Source: Anaerolineae bacterium (lineage in GTDB: Bacteria > Chloroflexota > Anaerolineae > B4-G1). Taken from it: DNA of 5,103 nt. The position numbers were made by a program, and so were the translations under genes. Where the stretch lies: the NCBI GenBank assembly GCA_030612585.1, contig JAUWNP010000272.1, forward strand, positions 1 through 5,103. Reading direction: 5' to 3'. Below, in pieces: positions 1 through 5,052 of the stretch (position 1 is the first letter of the stretch; each line of letters begins with the position of its first letter). Below the pieces are notes generated by a model. It worked only from the letters and a program-made list of their open reading frames with translations, did not search any database and had not been told where the DNA came from.

Positions 1-121
1 GCACCACGGGCGTGGCCGTGCGCAGCGCCCGGCTCAGCAATTCGTCCTCAATCTCGGTCTGAAGGTCGTTCGACACGTCCCCGACGTTGCCACCAGCCGT
101 CGTCCTCAACCAGCGCGCCAC
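1..121 (-). CDS. Partial gene off the left edge; possible Fis-type HTH regulator N-terminal region
   Basis: A minus-strand frame is open from a TAG at 151-149 to the window edge. Its codons are strongly GC-ending, and it has a coherent amphipathic stretch reading DLQTEIEDELLSRALRTATP. This pattern (acidic helix, E-x-x-L-L-x-x-A-L, then a turn) resembles the first helix of Fis/NtrC C-terminal domains, where a Gly-Asn turn and the recognition helix would follow. Those parts lie outside the window, so the assignment is a guess. The only reasonable in-frame start is GTG at 121-119, giving a product that begins MARWLRTTAGG. No Shine-Dalgarno precedes it, and the frame has no other upstream start before the stop. 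It could therefore be a small stand-alone regulator or the 3' remnant of a longer gene cut by the repeats at 161-258. It is transcribed away from the exporter cassette. Confidence 0.35.
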   Translation of the reverse strand, partial: MARWLRTTAGGNVGDVSNDLQTEIEDELLSRALRTATPVV

Positions 122-160
122 GTCGGAGGAGAGCGGCCCTAATCTGCGCTATGAATGGAA

Positions 161-191
161 CGTGCCAGTCACCGCTTAGGTGCCTGGCACG
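161..191. repeat. REP-like inverted repeat, CGTGCCAG / CTGGCACG
   Basis: Arms of 8 bases (161-168 and 184-191) are perfectly complementary around a 15-base loop. The right arm also overlaps a smaller palindrome, GTGCC-T-GGCAC (180-190), so two alternative hairpins are possible. Palindromes of the TGCCTGGCA type are often dispersed in gaps of Chloroflexota genomes. That this is such a dispersed element is inference, since only one copy lies here. It has no T-tract and is not a convincing terminator. Confidence 0.5.
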
Positions 192-224
192 GTATCTTCT
201 CAATAAACTGGGGTTTGACAGATG

Positions 225-258
225 AGAAACCGGGTTTTTTCTGGAAAACCCGGTTTCT
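225..258. repeat. Long perfect hairpin, AGAAACCGGGTTTT stem
   Basis: Arms 225-238 and 245-258 form a perfect 14-bp stem with a 6-base loop (TTCTGG). The stem is nearly symmetric in both directions and is flanked by T-rich bases on both strands, so it could work as a bidirectional terminator between the minus-strand frame and the cassette. It also looks like a REP/MITE-type intergenic palindrome. The sequence alone cannot separate these roles. Its length and perfection make chance unlikely. Confidence 0.7.
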
Positions 259-347
259 TTCCCCGAACTTTTGAGCAGATACCTGGCCCGTGGCATTACA
301 CTCGCTGTGCGTCGAACAATCGTCGGATATTCGCCTGGCAGTCGGAG

Positions 348-375
348 TTGAGCCTGATAGGGGATGTGCTATAAT
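348..375 (+). promoter_or_regulatory. Sigma-70-type promoter with extended -10, driving the cassette
   Basis: A consensus TATAAT (370-375) is preceded by TGC, making an extended -10 (TGnTATAAT). A four-of-six -35 match, TTGAGC (348-353), lies 16 bases upstream. Transcription would begin near 381-383, leaving a leader of about 70 bases before the ATG at 451. It is the only strong promoter seen ahead of the three + strand genes, so it probably drives all of them. Confidence 0.65.
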
Positions 376-386
376 AGTCACGGAAG

Positions 387-425
387 GATTTGAGATCTAC
401 GGATTTAAGATTTGGAGATTTGAGA
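387..425 (+). repeat. Degenerate GATTTR repeats in the 5' leader
   Basis: The word GATTTG or GATTTA occurs four times (387, 402, 409, 417), the last three at 7- and 8-base spacing. The 9-mer GATTTGAGA is exact at 387-395 and 417-425. The stretch lies in the predicted untranslated leader of gene 1. It resembles decayed short-tandem arrays of the kind seen after the ATPase and permease genes. A regulatory role is possible but not shown. Confidence 0.5.
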
Positions 426-450
426 AACTGGCGAAGCTCAGGGACTTGAT

Positions 451-2898
451 ATGAGACGCATAATCTGGAGTCTCCTGGCGGCCGTGGTCCTTTTGGCCTG
501 GACGTGCGGGCCGGTGGCCGGTCAGGAGAGCGGTCCGACGATGCAGGTCACGGCTGGCTTCGACGGCTACTGCCGCCGGGATGGCTGGTGCCCGGTATAC
601 ATCCTGCTCTCGAACGAGGGCGCAGATATCGAGGGGGAGTTGTACGTCGCCGTGCGCGGTGCGAGCAGTACTGCTGAGCGCGACGTGTATGCCAGGCCGG
701 TGTTGCTGCCCGCTCACTCGCGCAAGGCGTTTTTCCTGTATCTGCCGTCGGTTGGTTGGACCACCCAACTGATAGTGCGGCTGGCCTCCGGTGGGGAGAC
801 GCTCGTTTCGCAGCCAGCCAACGTGAGACGGTTAGGCGAGGAGGACCGGCTCTACGGCGTGATCAGCAGCAGCCCCTCGGCGCTCAATTTTCTGAGCGAT
901 GTCGCGCCGGCCGGTGGGCAGGCGGCGGTGGCTCACCTGGGCCTGGAAACGCTGCCGCCCACTCCGCTGGGCTGGGAACCGCTCGACGTATTGATTCTGA
1001 ACGATGTGGACACTGCCGCACTCAGCGCTGAGCAGCGGCAGGCGCTGGAGACGTGGGTGGCGCATGGGGGGCACCTGATCGTGGGTGGCGGCGCGGGGGC
1101 GGCTCGCACGGCCGCCGGCGTGGCTGGCCCTTCGACGGACTCAGGGCAGGCTCCTTCGCTACGCTCAGGGCAGCGCCTGCTGCCGGTCACGGTAGATGGT
1201 GGCACGCGGTCGGTGGAAAATCTGTGGGCGCTGGGCGAAGGCGTCGCTCCGGGCCCCTACGCCGTGGCCGAGGTAACGTTGGGGGATGGAGAAGCACTCA
1301 TCGAACAGAGAGGTGAGCAGGGGGACCTCATCTTACTGGCCCGCCGTGCCTACGGGGCGGGCAAGGTGGACTTCCTGGCCTTCGATGCCGGGCTGAACCC
1401 TTTCGTCCGTTGGGACGACAATACCCAGATGTGGGAGTTCATCGTCGGGGCGGGGGTCGCAGACACACACTGGCTTACCGTGCGCAATGGGTACAGTGCC
1501 CGCGATGCGATCAACTCTATCCCCGGGCTGGAACTTCCATCTACACTGCAGATCCTGGCCTTCATGATCGTCTACACGTTGCTCATTGGCCCGGTCAATT
1601 ACCTCGTCCTGCGCAGACTTGACCGGCGAGAACTGGCCTGGTTGACCATCCCGGTCCTGGTCGTGGGATTTACGATAATCGCCTACGTGACCGGTTTCCA
1701 GATTCGGGGTGGCGTGGCCATCGTACATAGTCTGGCGGTAGTACACGTGCCACAGGGACTGCCCTCCGCTTCGGGGGGGACGGGGCGCGTGAGCCAGTTG
1801 GTGGGGCTATTCTCGCCCCGGCGCACAACTTACGACGTGCACGTGCAAGACGCGCAGGTGCACCGGATGCCCGACGATTCTTACTACAGCGGGCCGGCCA
1901 CACAGCGGTTGCACATCGCCGAGGAGGCAGGAGGCTCGACCATAACCGGCCTACGCGTGGATGTGGGGGGCATCCGGCCCTTCATCGCCGAGGGATACGC
2001 GGTTGTGCCGCCTGTGGAATCTGACCTGCGGCTGGCTGCCAGCGCGACGGGAGACCTGCGGGTGGAGGGGACTCTGGCAATGAGGGAAGGGTCGCTGGAG
2101 GGGGCTGTGTTGATTGCAGGCTGGCGGCAACAACAACTGGGCGACCTGGAGCCGGGGCAAGCGGTCACGGTCAGCGTCGAAGTCGCGAGTGGCGTGGCTC
2201 CACTGTTGCATCACTACGCGTCCCAGTTGCCGGAGCAAATCCTGGGGCCGGGGAATTACTGGGATGACCGTAACCTATATCGGCGCTACCAGTTCCTGCA
2301 GGCGATTTTTGCCCCTGAGGGGCTGGGTAGAGCCCCTGGTGGAACACCTGGTGGAACGGGCCTGGCACCAGGGCTGTACCTGATAGGCTGGGCCGAGGAA
2401 GAGGTTCCACTGCCGGTTGAGGTAGTGGACCGGCCTTTTTCGAGCGTTGGAACCGTTCTCTACGTCTACGACTTGCCGGTGGCAGGGCTGGAAACCGGCG
2501 CGAGGGTAACCATCCCGCCGGGCCTGATTGAGCGCCAGGTGGAGGAGACCACAGGCAGCGTGGAAGTGTGGCCCGAGGGCATGCACATGGAGCCAGAAGC
2601 GGAAGTGGTGTTCCGCTTCACGGTATGGCCGGGGGTGGCTGTGCGGCAGGTGGACGAACTGGTATTGGACATGCAGGGCAGCAGTTACGGGAGCACGTCT
2701 CACCCGCCAACGGTCTCGTTGTGGAACCAGGAGAGCGACAGGTGGGACGTATTGGACGTTGGCTGGAGGTCACACTCGATCTCGAACGCGGGGGCCTACG
2801 TCCTCCCGTCAGGCTCGGTGCTGGTGCGGCTGGAGACAGATGCCGAATGGCAGGCTGACATAGAGAGCCTGACGATCACGATCAAAGGGCAGCGGTGA
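451..2898 (+). CDS. Secreted/membrane GATase-like ectodomain protein, partner of ABC-2 exporter
   Basis: This 815-residue protein has a signal peptide at 1-24 (RR, a hydrophobic core, then VAG|QE, a type I site; the Cys19 context is not a lipobox). Residues about 30-120 look like a beta-sandwich with the W-x-P-V-x-I-x-L-x-N pattern. Residues about 130-330 have alternating Rossmann-like strands, including LDVLILNDVD (178-187) and HGGHLIVGGG (205-213). These recall class I glutamine amidotransferase-like domains, but no catalytic Cys elbow is seen, so the domain is probably non-enzymatic. Two TM helices (about 365-387 and 396-416) flank the basic loop RRLDRRE, which puts both large regions outside the cell. 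Residues 417-815 are beta-rich. The start is supported by the signal peptide and a weak AGGGA (440-444) 6 bases upstream. The gene lies 10 bases before the ATPase, so the protein probably works with that transporter. The exact function is not recognised. Residues 227-242 come from a repeat. Confidence 0.85.
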   Translation: MRRIIWSLLAAVVLLAWTCGPVAGQESGPTMQVTAGFDGYCRRDGWCPVYILLSNEGADIEGELYVAVRGASSTAERDVYARPVLLPAHSRKAFFLYLPSVGWTTQLIVRLASGGETLVSQPANVRRLGEEDRLYGVISSSPSALNFLSDVAPAGGQAAVAHLGLETLPPTPLGWEPLDVLILNDVDTAALSAEQRQALETWVAHGGHLIVGGGAGAARTAAGVAGPSTDSGQAPSLRSGQRLLPVTVDGGTRSVENLWALGEGVAPGPYAVAEVTLGDGEALIEQRGEQGDLILLARRAYGAGKVDFLAFDAGLNPFVRWDDNTQMWEFIVGAGVADTHWLTVRNGYSARDAINSIPGLELPSTLQILAFMIVYTLLIGPVNYLVLRRLDRRELAWLTIPVLVVGFTIIAYVTGFQIRGGVAIVHSLAVVHVPQGLPSASGGTGRVSQLVGLFSPRRTTYDVHVQDAQVHRMPDDSYYSGPATQRLHIAEEAGGSTITGLRVDVGGIRPFIAEGYAVVPPVESDLRLAASATGDLRVEGTLAMREGSLEGAVLIAGWRQQQLGDLEPGQAVTVSVEVASGVAPLLHHYASQLPEQILGPGNYWDDRNLYRRYQFLQAIFAPEGLGRAPGGTPGGTGLAPGLYLIGWAEEEVPLPVEVVDRPFSSVGTVLYVYDLPVAGLETGARVTIPPGLIERQVEETTGSVEVWPEGMHMEPEAEVVFRFTVWPGVAVRQVDELVLDMQGSSYGSTSHPPTVSLWNQESDRWDVLDVGWRSHSISNAGAYVLPSGSVLVRLETDAEWQADIESLTITIKGQR
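1129..1173 (+). repeat. In-frame 24-bp tandem doublet inside gene 1
   Basis: CCTTCG-N5-CTCAGGGCAG occurs at 1129-1149 and again at 1153-1173, offset by exactly 24 bases. It encodes two 8-residue units, PSTDSGQA and PSLRSGQR (residues 227-242). The sequence type (CCTTCG...CTCAGGGCAG, or its complement CTGAGCG...CGAAGG) is a familiar dispersed intergenic repeat in Chloroflexota and other bacteria. Here it splits the GATase-like region, just after the Gly/Ala-rich segment and before LLPVTVDGG. The reading frame is intact. Confidence 0.75.
2335..2357 (+). repeat. 12-bp tandem duplication encoding PGGT-PGGT
   Basis: CCTGGTGGAAC is exact at 2335-2345 and 2347-2357 (12-base period). It gives residues 629-636, PGGTPGGT, in a Gly/Pro-rich loop of the C-terminal ectodomain. 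The near-palindrome CCTGG-CA-CCAGG (2361-2372) follows directly. The duplication is in frame and probably expands a surface loop. Confidence 0.7.
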
Positions 2899-2908
2899 TA
2901 ACAACATT

Positions 2909-3853
2909 ATGACGATCATCGAGACGCGGGGGCTGACCAAACAATACGGCAAGTTGACGGCGGTGGAGGATCTGGCTCTCACGGTTGAAGAGGGAGCGGT
3001 CTTCGGCTTCGTCGGGCCGAACGGGGCGGGAAAGACGACGACGATGCGCATCCTGGCGACGCTCTTACGCCCGACGGCGGGGGAGGCGTGGGTGGCGGGC
3101 CACTCGGTGCTCAAGGAGCGGCGGGACGTGCGGCGGGCCATCGGCTACATGCCAGATTTCTTCGGTGTCTACGGCGATATGAAGGTCTGGGAGTACCTGG
3201 ACTTCTTCGCCGCCTGCTACGAGATTCCCCCAGAGACGCGGTGTGGGTTGGTGGGCGACCTGCTGGAGTTGATGGACCTGGCCCACCGGCGGGACGACTA
3301 CGTGGACGCGCTCTCGCGGGGGATGAAACAGCGGCTGTGTCTGGCGCGGGCGCTGACCCACGATCCTCAGGTACTGATCCTGGACGAGCCGGCCTCGGGC
3401 TTGGACCCACGGGCGCGGGTCGAGATCCGCGAACTGCTGCGCGAGTTGCAGGCCATGGGCAAGACGATTTTCGTCTCGTCGCACATTCTCTCCGAGATCG
3501 AGGAGATCTGCACGCACATCGGCATCATCGAGGCGGGGCGACTGGTGGCGACTGGCCGGCTAGCGGAGATGCGGCAGCACATTCAGGCCCAGCGCGTCGT
3601 GAAAGTGGGGCTGACGGGACAGGTCGAGGAGGCGCAGGCGTGGCTGGCGGGGCAGTCGGACGTGGTGGACGTCGAACCGGTGGTGGGGAACGGTGAGGGC
3701 GATCTACAAGTCGCGTTCTCCGGGGACGACGAAACGCTGGCCCGACTACTGAGCGAACTGGTGGGCGCGGGCTTCCCGGTGGTCATGTTCTGCGAGGAGG
3801 CCGGCGACCTGGAGGACGTGTTTATGCGGCTGACGGAGGGGGTTGTGTCGTAG
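2909..3853 (+). CDS. ABC-2-type transporter ATP-binding protein
   Basis: This 314-residue cytoplasmic nucleotide-binding subunit hydrolyses ATP to power the partner permease. In order it shows: an A-loop Tyr in LTKQYG (Y13), Walker A GPNGAGKT (36-43), a Q-loop position reading GYMPD (Asp83 instead of Gln), signature LSRGMKQR (135-142; Arg and Met instead of the usual Gly and Gln), Walker B VLILDEP (155-161) with catalytic Glu160, D-loop SGLD (163-166) and H-loop His192. Residues about 225-314 form the C-terminal extension seen in many ABC-2 ATPases, ending in LEDVFMRLTEG. All catalytic residues except the Q-loop Gln are present. The gene starts 10 bases after the previous stop with no clear Shine-Dalgarno, which suggests translational coupling to gene 1. 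The family covers NatA-like and drug, lipid or polysaccharide exporters; the substrate cannot be read from sequence. Confidence 0.95.
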   Translation: MTIIETRGLTKQYGKLTAVEDLALTVEEGAVFGFVGPNGAGKTTTMRILATLLRPTAGEAWVAGHSVLKERRDVRRAIGYMPDFFGVYGDMKVWEYLDFFAACYEIPPETRCGLVGDLLELMDLAHRRDDYVDALSRGMKQRLCLARALTHDPQVLILDEPASGLDPRARVEIRELLRELQAMGKTIFVSSHILSEIEEICTHIGIIEAGRLVATGRLAEMRQHIQAQRVVKVGLTGQVEEAQAWLAGQSDVVDVEPVVGNGEGDLQVAFSGDDETLARLLSELVGAGFPVVMFCEEAGDLEDVFMRLTEGVVS

Positions 3854-3855
3854 AA

Positions 3856-3883
3856 GGGAGTAGGGAGTAAGGAGTAGGGAGTA
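3856..3883 (+). repeat. RGGAGTA heptamer array, four units
   Basis: Units GGGAGTA, GGGAGTA, AGGAGTA and GGGAGTA follow each other without gaps, starting 2 bases after the ATPase stop codon. A decayed fifth unit (TGGGAGC) follows. Heptameric tandem repeats of this sort are best known as STRR sequences in cyanobacteria. Each unit is purine-rich and contains GGAG, so in the mRNA they could mimic Shine-Dalgarno sites. No function is shown. Confidence 0.75.
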
Positions 3884-3896
3884 TGGGAGCGGATGT

Positions 3897-3902
3897 AGGA
3901 GG
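3897..3902 (+). promoter_or_regulatory. Strong Shine-Dalgarno (AGGAGG) ahead of GTG 3910
   Basis: A consensus AGGAGG lies 7 bases before GTG 3910, the best ribosome-binding site in the window. The frame it opens is not the permease frame. It may be the original permease initiation site or may start a leader peptide. Confidence 0.5.
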
Positions 3903-3909
3903 AGGGGCT

Positions 3910-3999
3910 GTGCGAGAAACGTCTGCAGCGGTTGAATCACCTGATACTCCCCTCCCCTTGCAGGGGATGGGTTGGGGGACAGATGAGTCATTGGATTGA
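3910..3999 (+). CDS. Possible 29-codon leader ORF overlapping the permease start
   Basis: The frame runs GTG to TGA and begins MRETSAAVESP. It then reads through the first GC-rich hairpin repeat (DTPLPLQG) and ends 17 bases after the permease ATG at 3983, in another frame. Its ribosome-binding site is strong. It could be a leader peptide that couples ribosomes to the permease start, or the relic of the permease's original N-terminus. Removing the 61 bases 3943-4003 would fuse it in frame with the permease. It is too short for any homology call. Confidence 0.3.
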   Translation: MRETSAAVESPDTPLPLQGMGWGTDESLD

Positions 4000-4044
4000 G
4001 GACGATACTCCCCTCCCCTCGCAGGGGAGGGGCCGGGGGAGGGG
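3943..4044. repeat. Two copies of a GC-rich hairpin repeat (ACTCCCCTCCCCT...AGGGGAGGGG)
   Basis: Copy 1 covers 3943-3980 and copy 2 covers 4004-4044, 61 bases apart, both starting GATACTCCCCTCCCCT. Copy 2 has a perfect 10-bp stem (4010-4019 with 4023-4032) and loop CGC. Copy 1 has the same stem with one mismatch (T at 3968) and loop TGC. The type matches dispersed C-run/G-run palindromes common in Chloroflexota gaps; dispersal is inferred. Bases before each copy are also alike (GGTTGAATCACC versus GGATTGAGGAC), which favours local duplication over two independent insertions. Copy 2 lies inside the permease reading frame. Confidence 0.75.
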
Positions 4045-4951
4045 TTGGCTGCGTGGTGAGTCCAATCCCCTGCTGATCAAAGAACTGCGGGGGCGCATGC
4101 GTGGCGCGCGGGCATTTGTCGTGTTGACTGTGTATCTGCTGCTGTTGAGTGGCTTCACCGCGATCATCTACTATGCCTACAGCGCGTCGTCTCGTGGACC
4201 TGGCGGCGGGCCGGATATGGCTTATCTGGGCAAGACTGTCTTTGCCAGTGTCGTCCTTATCGAGATCTTCATGGTCACGTTCATCACGCCGGCTTTCAGC
4301 GCCGGGGCGATCAGCGGCGAGCGGGAGCGCAAGACCTACGAGTTGCTGCGGACGACGCTTCTGCCGGCTCGCAAATTGGTCGCTGGCAAACTGACCTCCG
4401 CGTTGACGTATATGTTCCTGCTCATCCTGGCCGCAGTGCCGCTGGAGAGTCTGGCCTTTGTCCTGGGGGGCGTCGTGGTGGAGGAGTTGGTGCTGGCGCT
4501 GGTCGTTCTGCTGGTGACCGCCTTCGCCTTCGCCGCGATTGGTATTTTTTTCTCCTCGCTCGTGCGCACGACGCTCGCCTCCACTGTGCTGTCATACGCC
4601 ACGGCGCTGCTGACGACGGTGGGGCTGCCGATACTGCTGGCGATTTCGGCTGCCTTGTTGGATCCCTTTGCGTACGGTTACGGCTCATCGGGACCTTCCT
4701 GGGTCGTGCAGGCCGTCATGAGTTACGCGCTCTATCTCACTGCCGGTCTCAGTCCCATCACAGCGGCGATTTTCACCGAGGTTACTCTGGAGGAGGAGAG
4801 CACGATTTGGTTTTTCTGGCAGTCTGTGGGGTCCGGTCGTCGTATTCTGATCCCATCCGCCTGGATCGTCTATACTGTGTTTTACCTGGCGCTGGCGCTG
4901 GTACTGCTGCTGGTGGCCGTGCTGCGGGTGCGGCGGCAGGAGACGCGGTAG
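3983..4951 (+). CDS. ABC-2-type transporter permease
   Basis: From ATG 3983 this is a 322-residue inner-membrane protein that forms the translocation path for the ATPase encoded just upstream. It shows the ABC-2 pattern: cytoplasmic NPLLIKELRGRMRGARAF (28-45), TM1 about 45-65, a Gly-rich loop, TM2 about 85-108, then the coupling segment SGERERKTYELLRTTLLPAR. Three more helices follow in the next hundred or so residues, with a final TM at the C-terminus ending RVRRQETR, so about six helices in all. The start is uncertain. The conserved part begins near residue 27, while residues 8-21 are read from a hairpin repeat (Arg/Gly-rich, QGRGRGRG). The ATG is preceded only by GGGGGA. CTG 4049 would be the shortest choice, and TTG 3932 only lengthens the repeat-encoded part. 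No second permease is visible, so a homodimer or a distant partner is likely. Confidence 0.9.
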   Translation: MSHWIEDDTPLPSQGRGRGRGWLRGESNPLLIKELRGRMRGARAFVVLTVYLLLLSGFTAIIYYAYSASSRGPGGGPDMAYLGKTVFASVVLIEIFMVTFITPAFSAGAISGERERKTYELLRTTLLPARKLVAGKLTSALTYMFLLILAAVPLESLAFVLGGVVVEELVLALVVLLVTAFAFAAIGIFFSSLVRTTLASTVLSYATALLTTVGLPILLAISAALLDPFAYGYGSSGPSWVVQAVMSYALYLTAGLSPITAAIFTEVTLEEESTIWFFWQSVGSGRRILIPSAWIVYTVFYLALALVLLLVAVLRVRRQETR

Positions 4952-4955
4952 GAGA

Positions 4956-4991
4956 CAATGAACAATGACCAATGAACAATGACCAATGAAC
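4956..4991 (+). repeat. CAATGAM heptamer array, five units
   Basis: Units alternate CAATGAA, CAATGAC, CAATGAA, CAATGAC, CAATGAA without gaps, beginning 4 bases after the permease stop. CAATGAC is a circular permutation of the complement of TTGGTCA, a heptamer described for cyanobacterial STRR arrays (recalled from the literature, not searched). It has no stem-loop and no T-tract, so it is not a terminator. Confidence 0.8.
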
Positions 4992-5007
4992 TGTAGAGTC
5001 CATTAAT

Positions 5008-5042
5008 GGTATACCCCCGATAGTCCAGAACAGGTATACCCC
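5008..5042. repeat. Pair of GGTATACCCC repeats, 25-base spacing
   Basis: GGTATACCCC is exact at 5008-5017 and 5033-5042, and the GGTATACC core is self-complementary. The two copies could bind a dimeric regulator, or pair with each other as an 8-bp stem around a 17-base loop (5016-5032). They lie just before a new + strand frame at 5053, so they may be operators for that gene or subterminal structure of a mobile element. Confidence 0.45.
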
Positions 5043-5052
5043 TACCAAGGTA

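Larger units (their letters stand above)
122..450. other. Gene-free gap upstream of the exporter cassette
   Basis: This stretch of about 330 bases has no convincing coding frame. The short frames across it are rich in Arg, Ser and Pro or broken, and they read through palindromes. It holds two REP-like inverted repeats, a sigma-70-type promoter, and an A/T-richer leader with repeated GATTTR words; each is listed separately. Nothing else is visible at 259-347. Confidence 0.7.

Noticed and set aside
81..126. Inverted repeat CCGACGT / ACGTCGG
   Set aside because: It has only 7-base arms with a 32-base loop inside a likely coding frame, which is expected by chance at this GC content.
381..450. 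Riboswitch in the leader of gene 1
   Set aside because: The leader is only about 70 bases, repetitive, and shows no conserved aptamer-like stems.
397..768. Minus-strand frame of 123 codons opposite the start of gene 1
   Set aside because: It lies against the signal peptide and first domain of gene 1, has low-complexity composition and no motif; it is a shadow of a GC-rich gene.
1333..1746. Minus-strand frame of 137 codons
   Set aside because: It is antisense to the TM region of gene 1, whose hydrophobic and basic pattern is clearly real.
3088..3696. Plus-strand frame of 202 codons inside the ATPase gene
   Set aside because: It is an Arg/Gly/Ala-rich alternate frame, while the ATPase frame has every ABC motif.
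3932..3982. TTG 3932 as the permease start
   Set aside because: It has no Shine-Dalgarno and only adds residues read from the first hairpin repeat; ATG 3983 is better, though still uncertain.
4956..4991. CRISPR-like array
   Set aside because: Units of 7 bases without spacers are a simple tandem repeat, not repeats with unique spacers.
4952..5052. Rho-independent terminator after the permease
   Set aside because: No GC-rich stem followed by a T-tract is present; the GGTATACC pair lacks a T-run.
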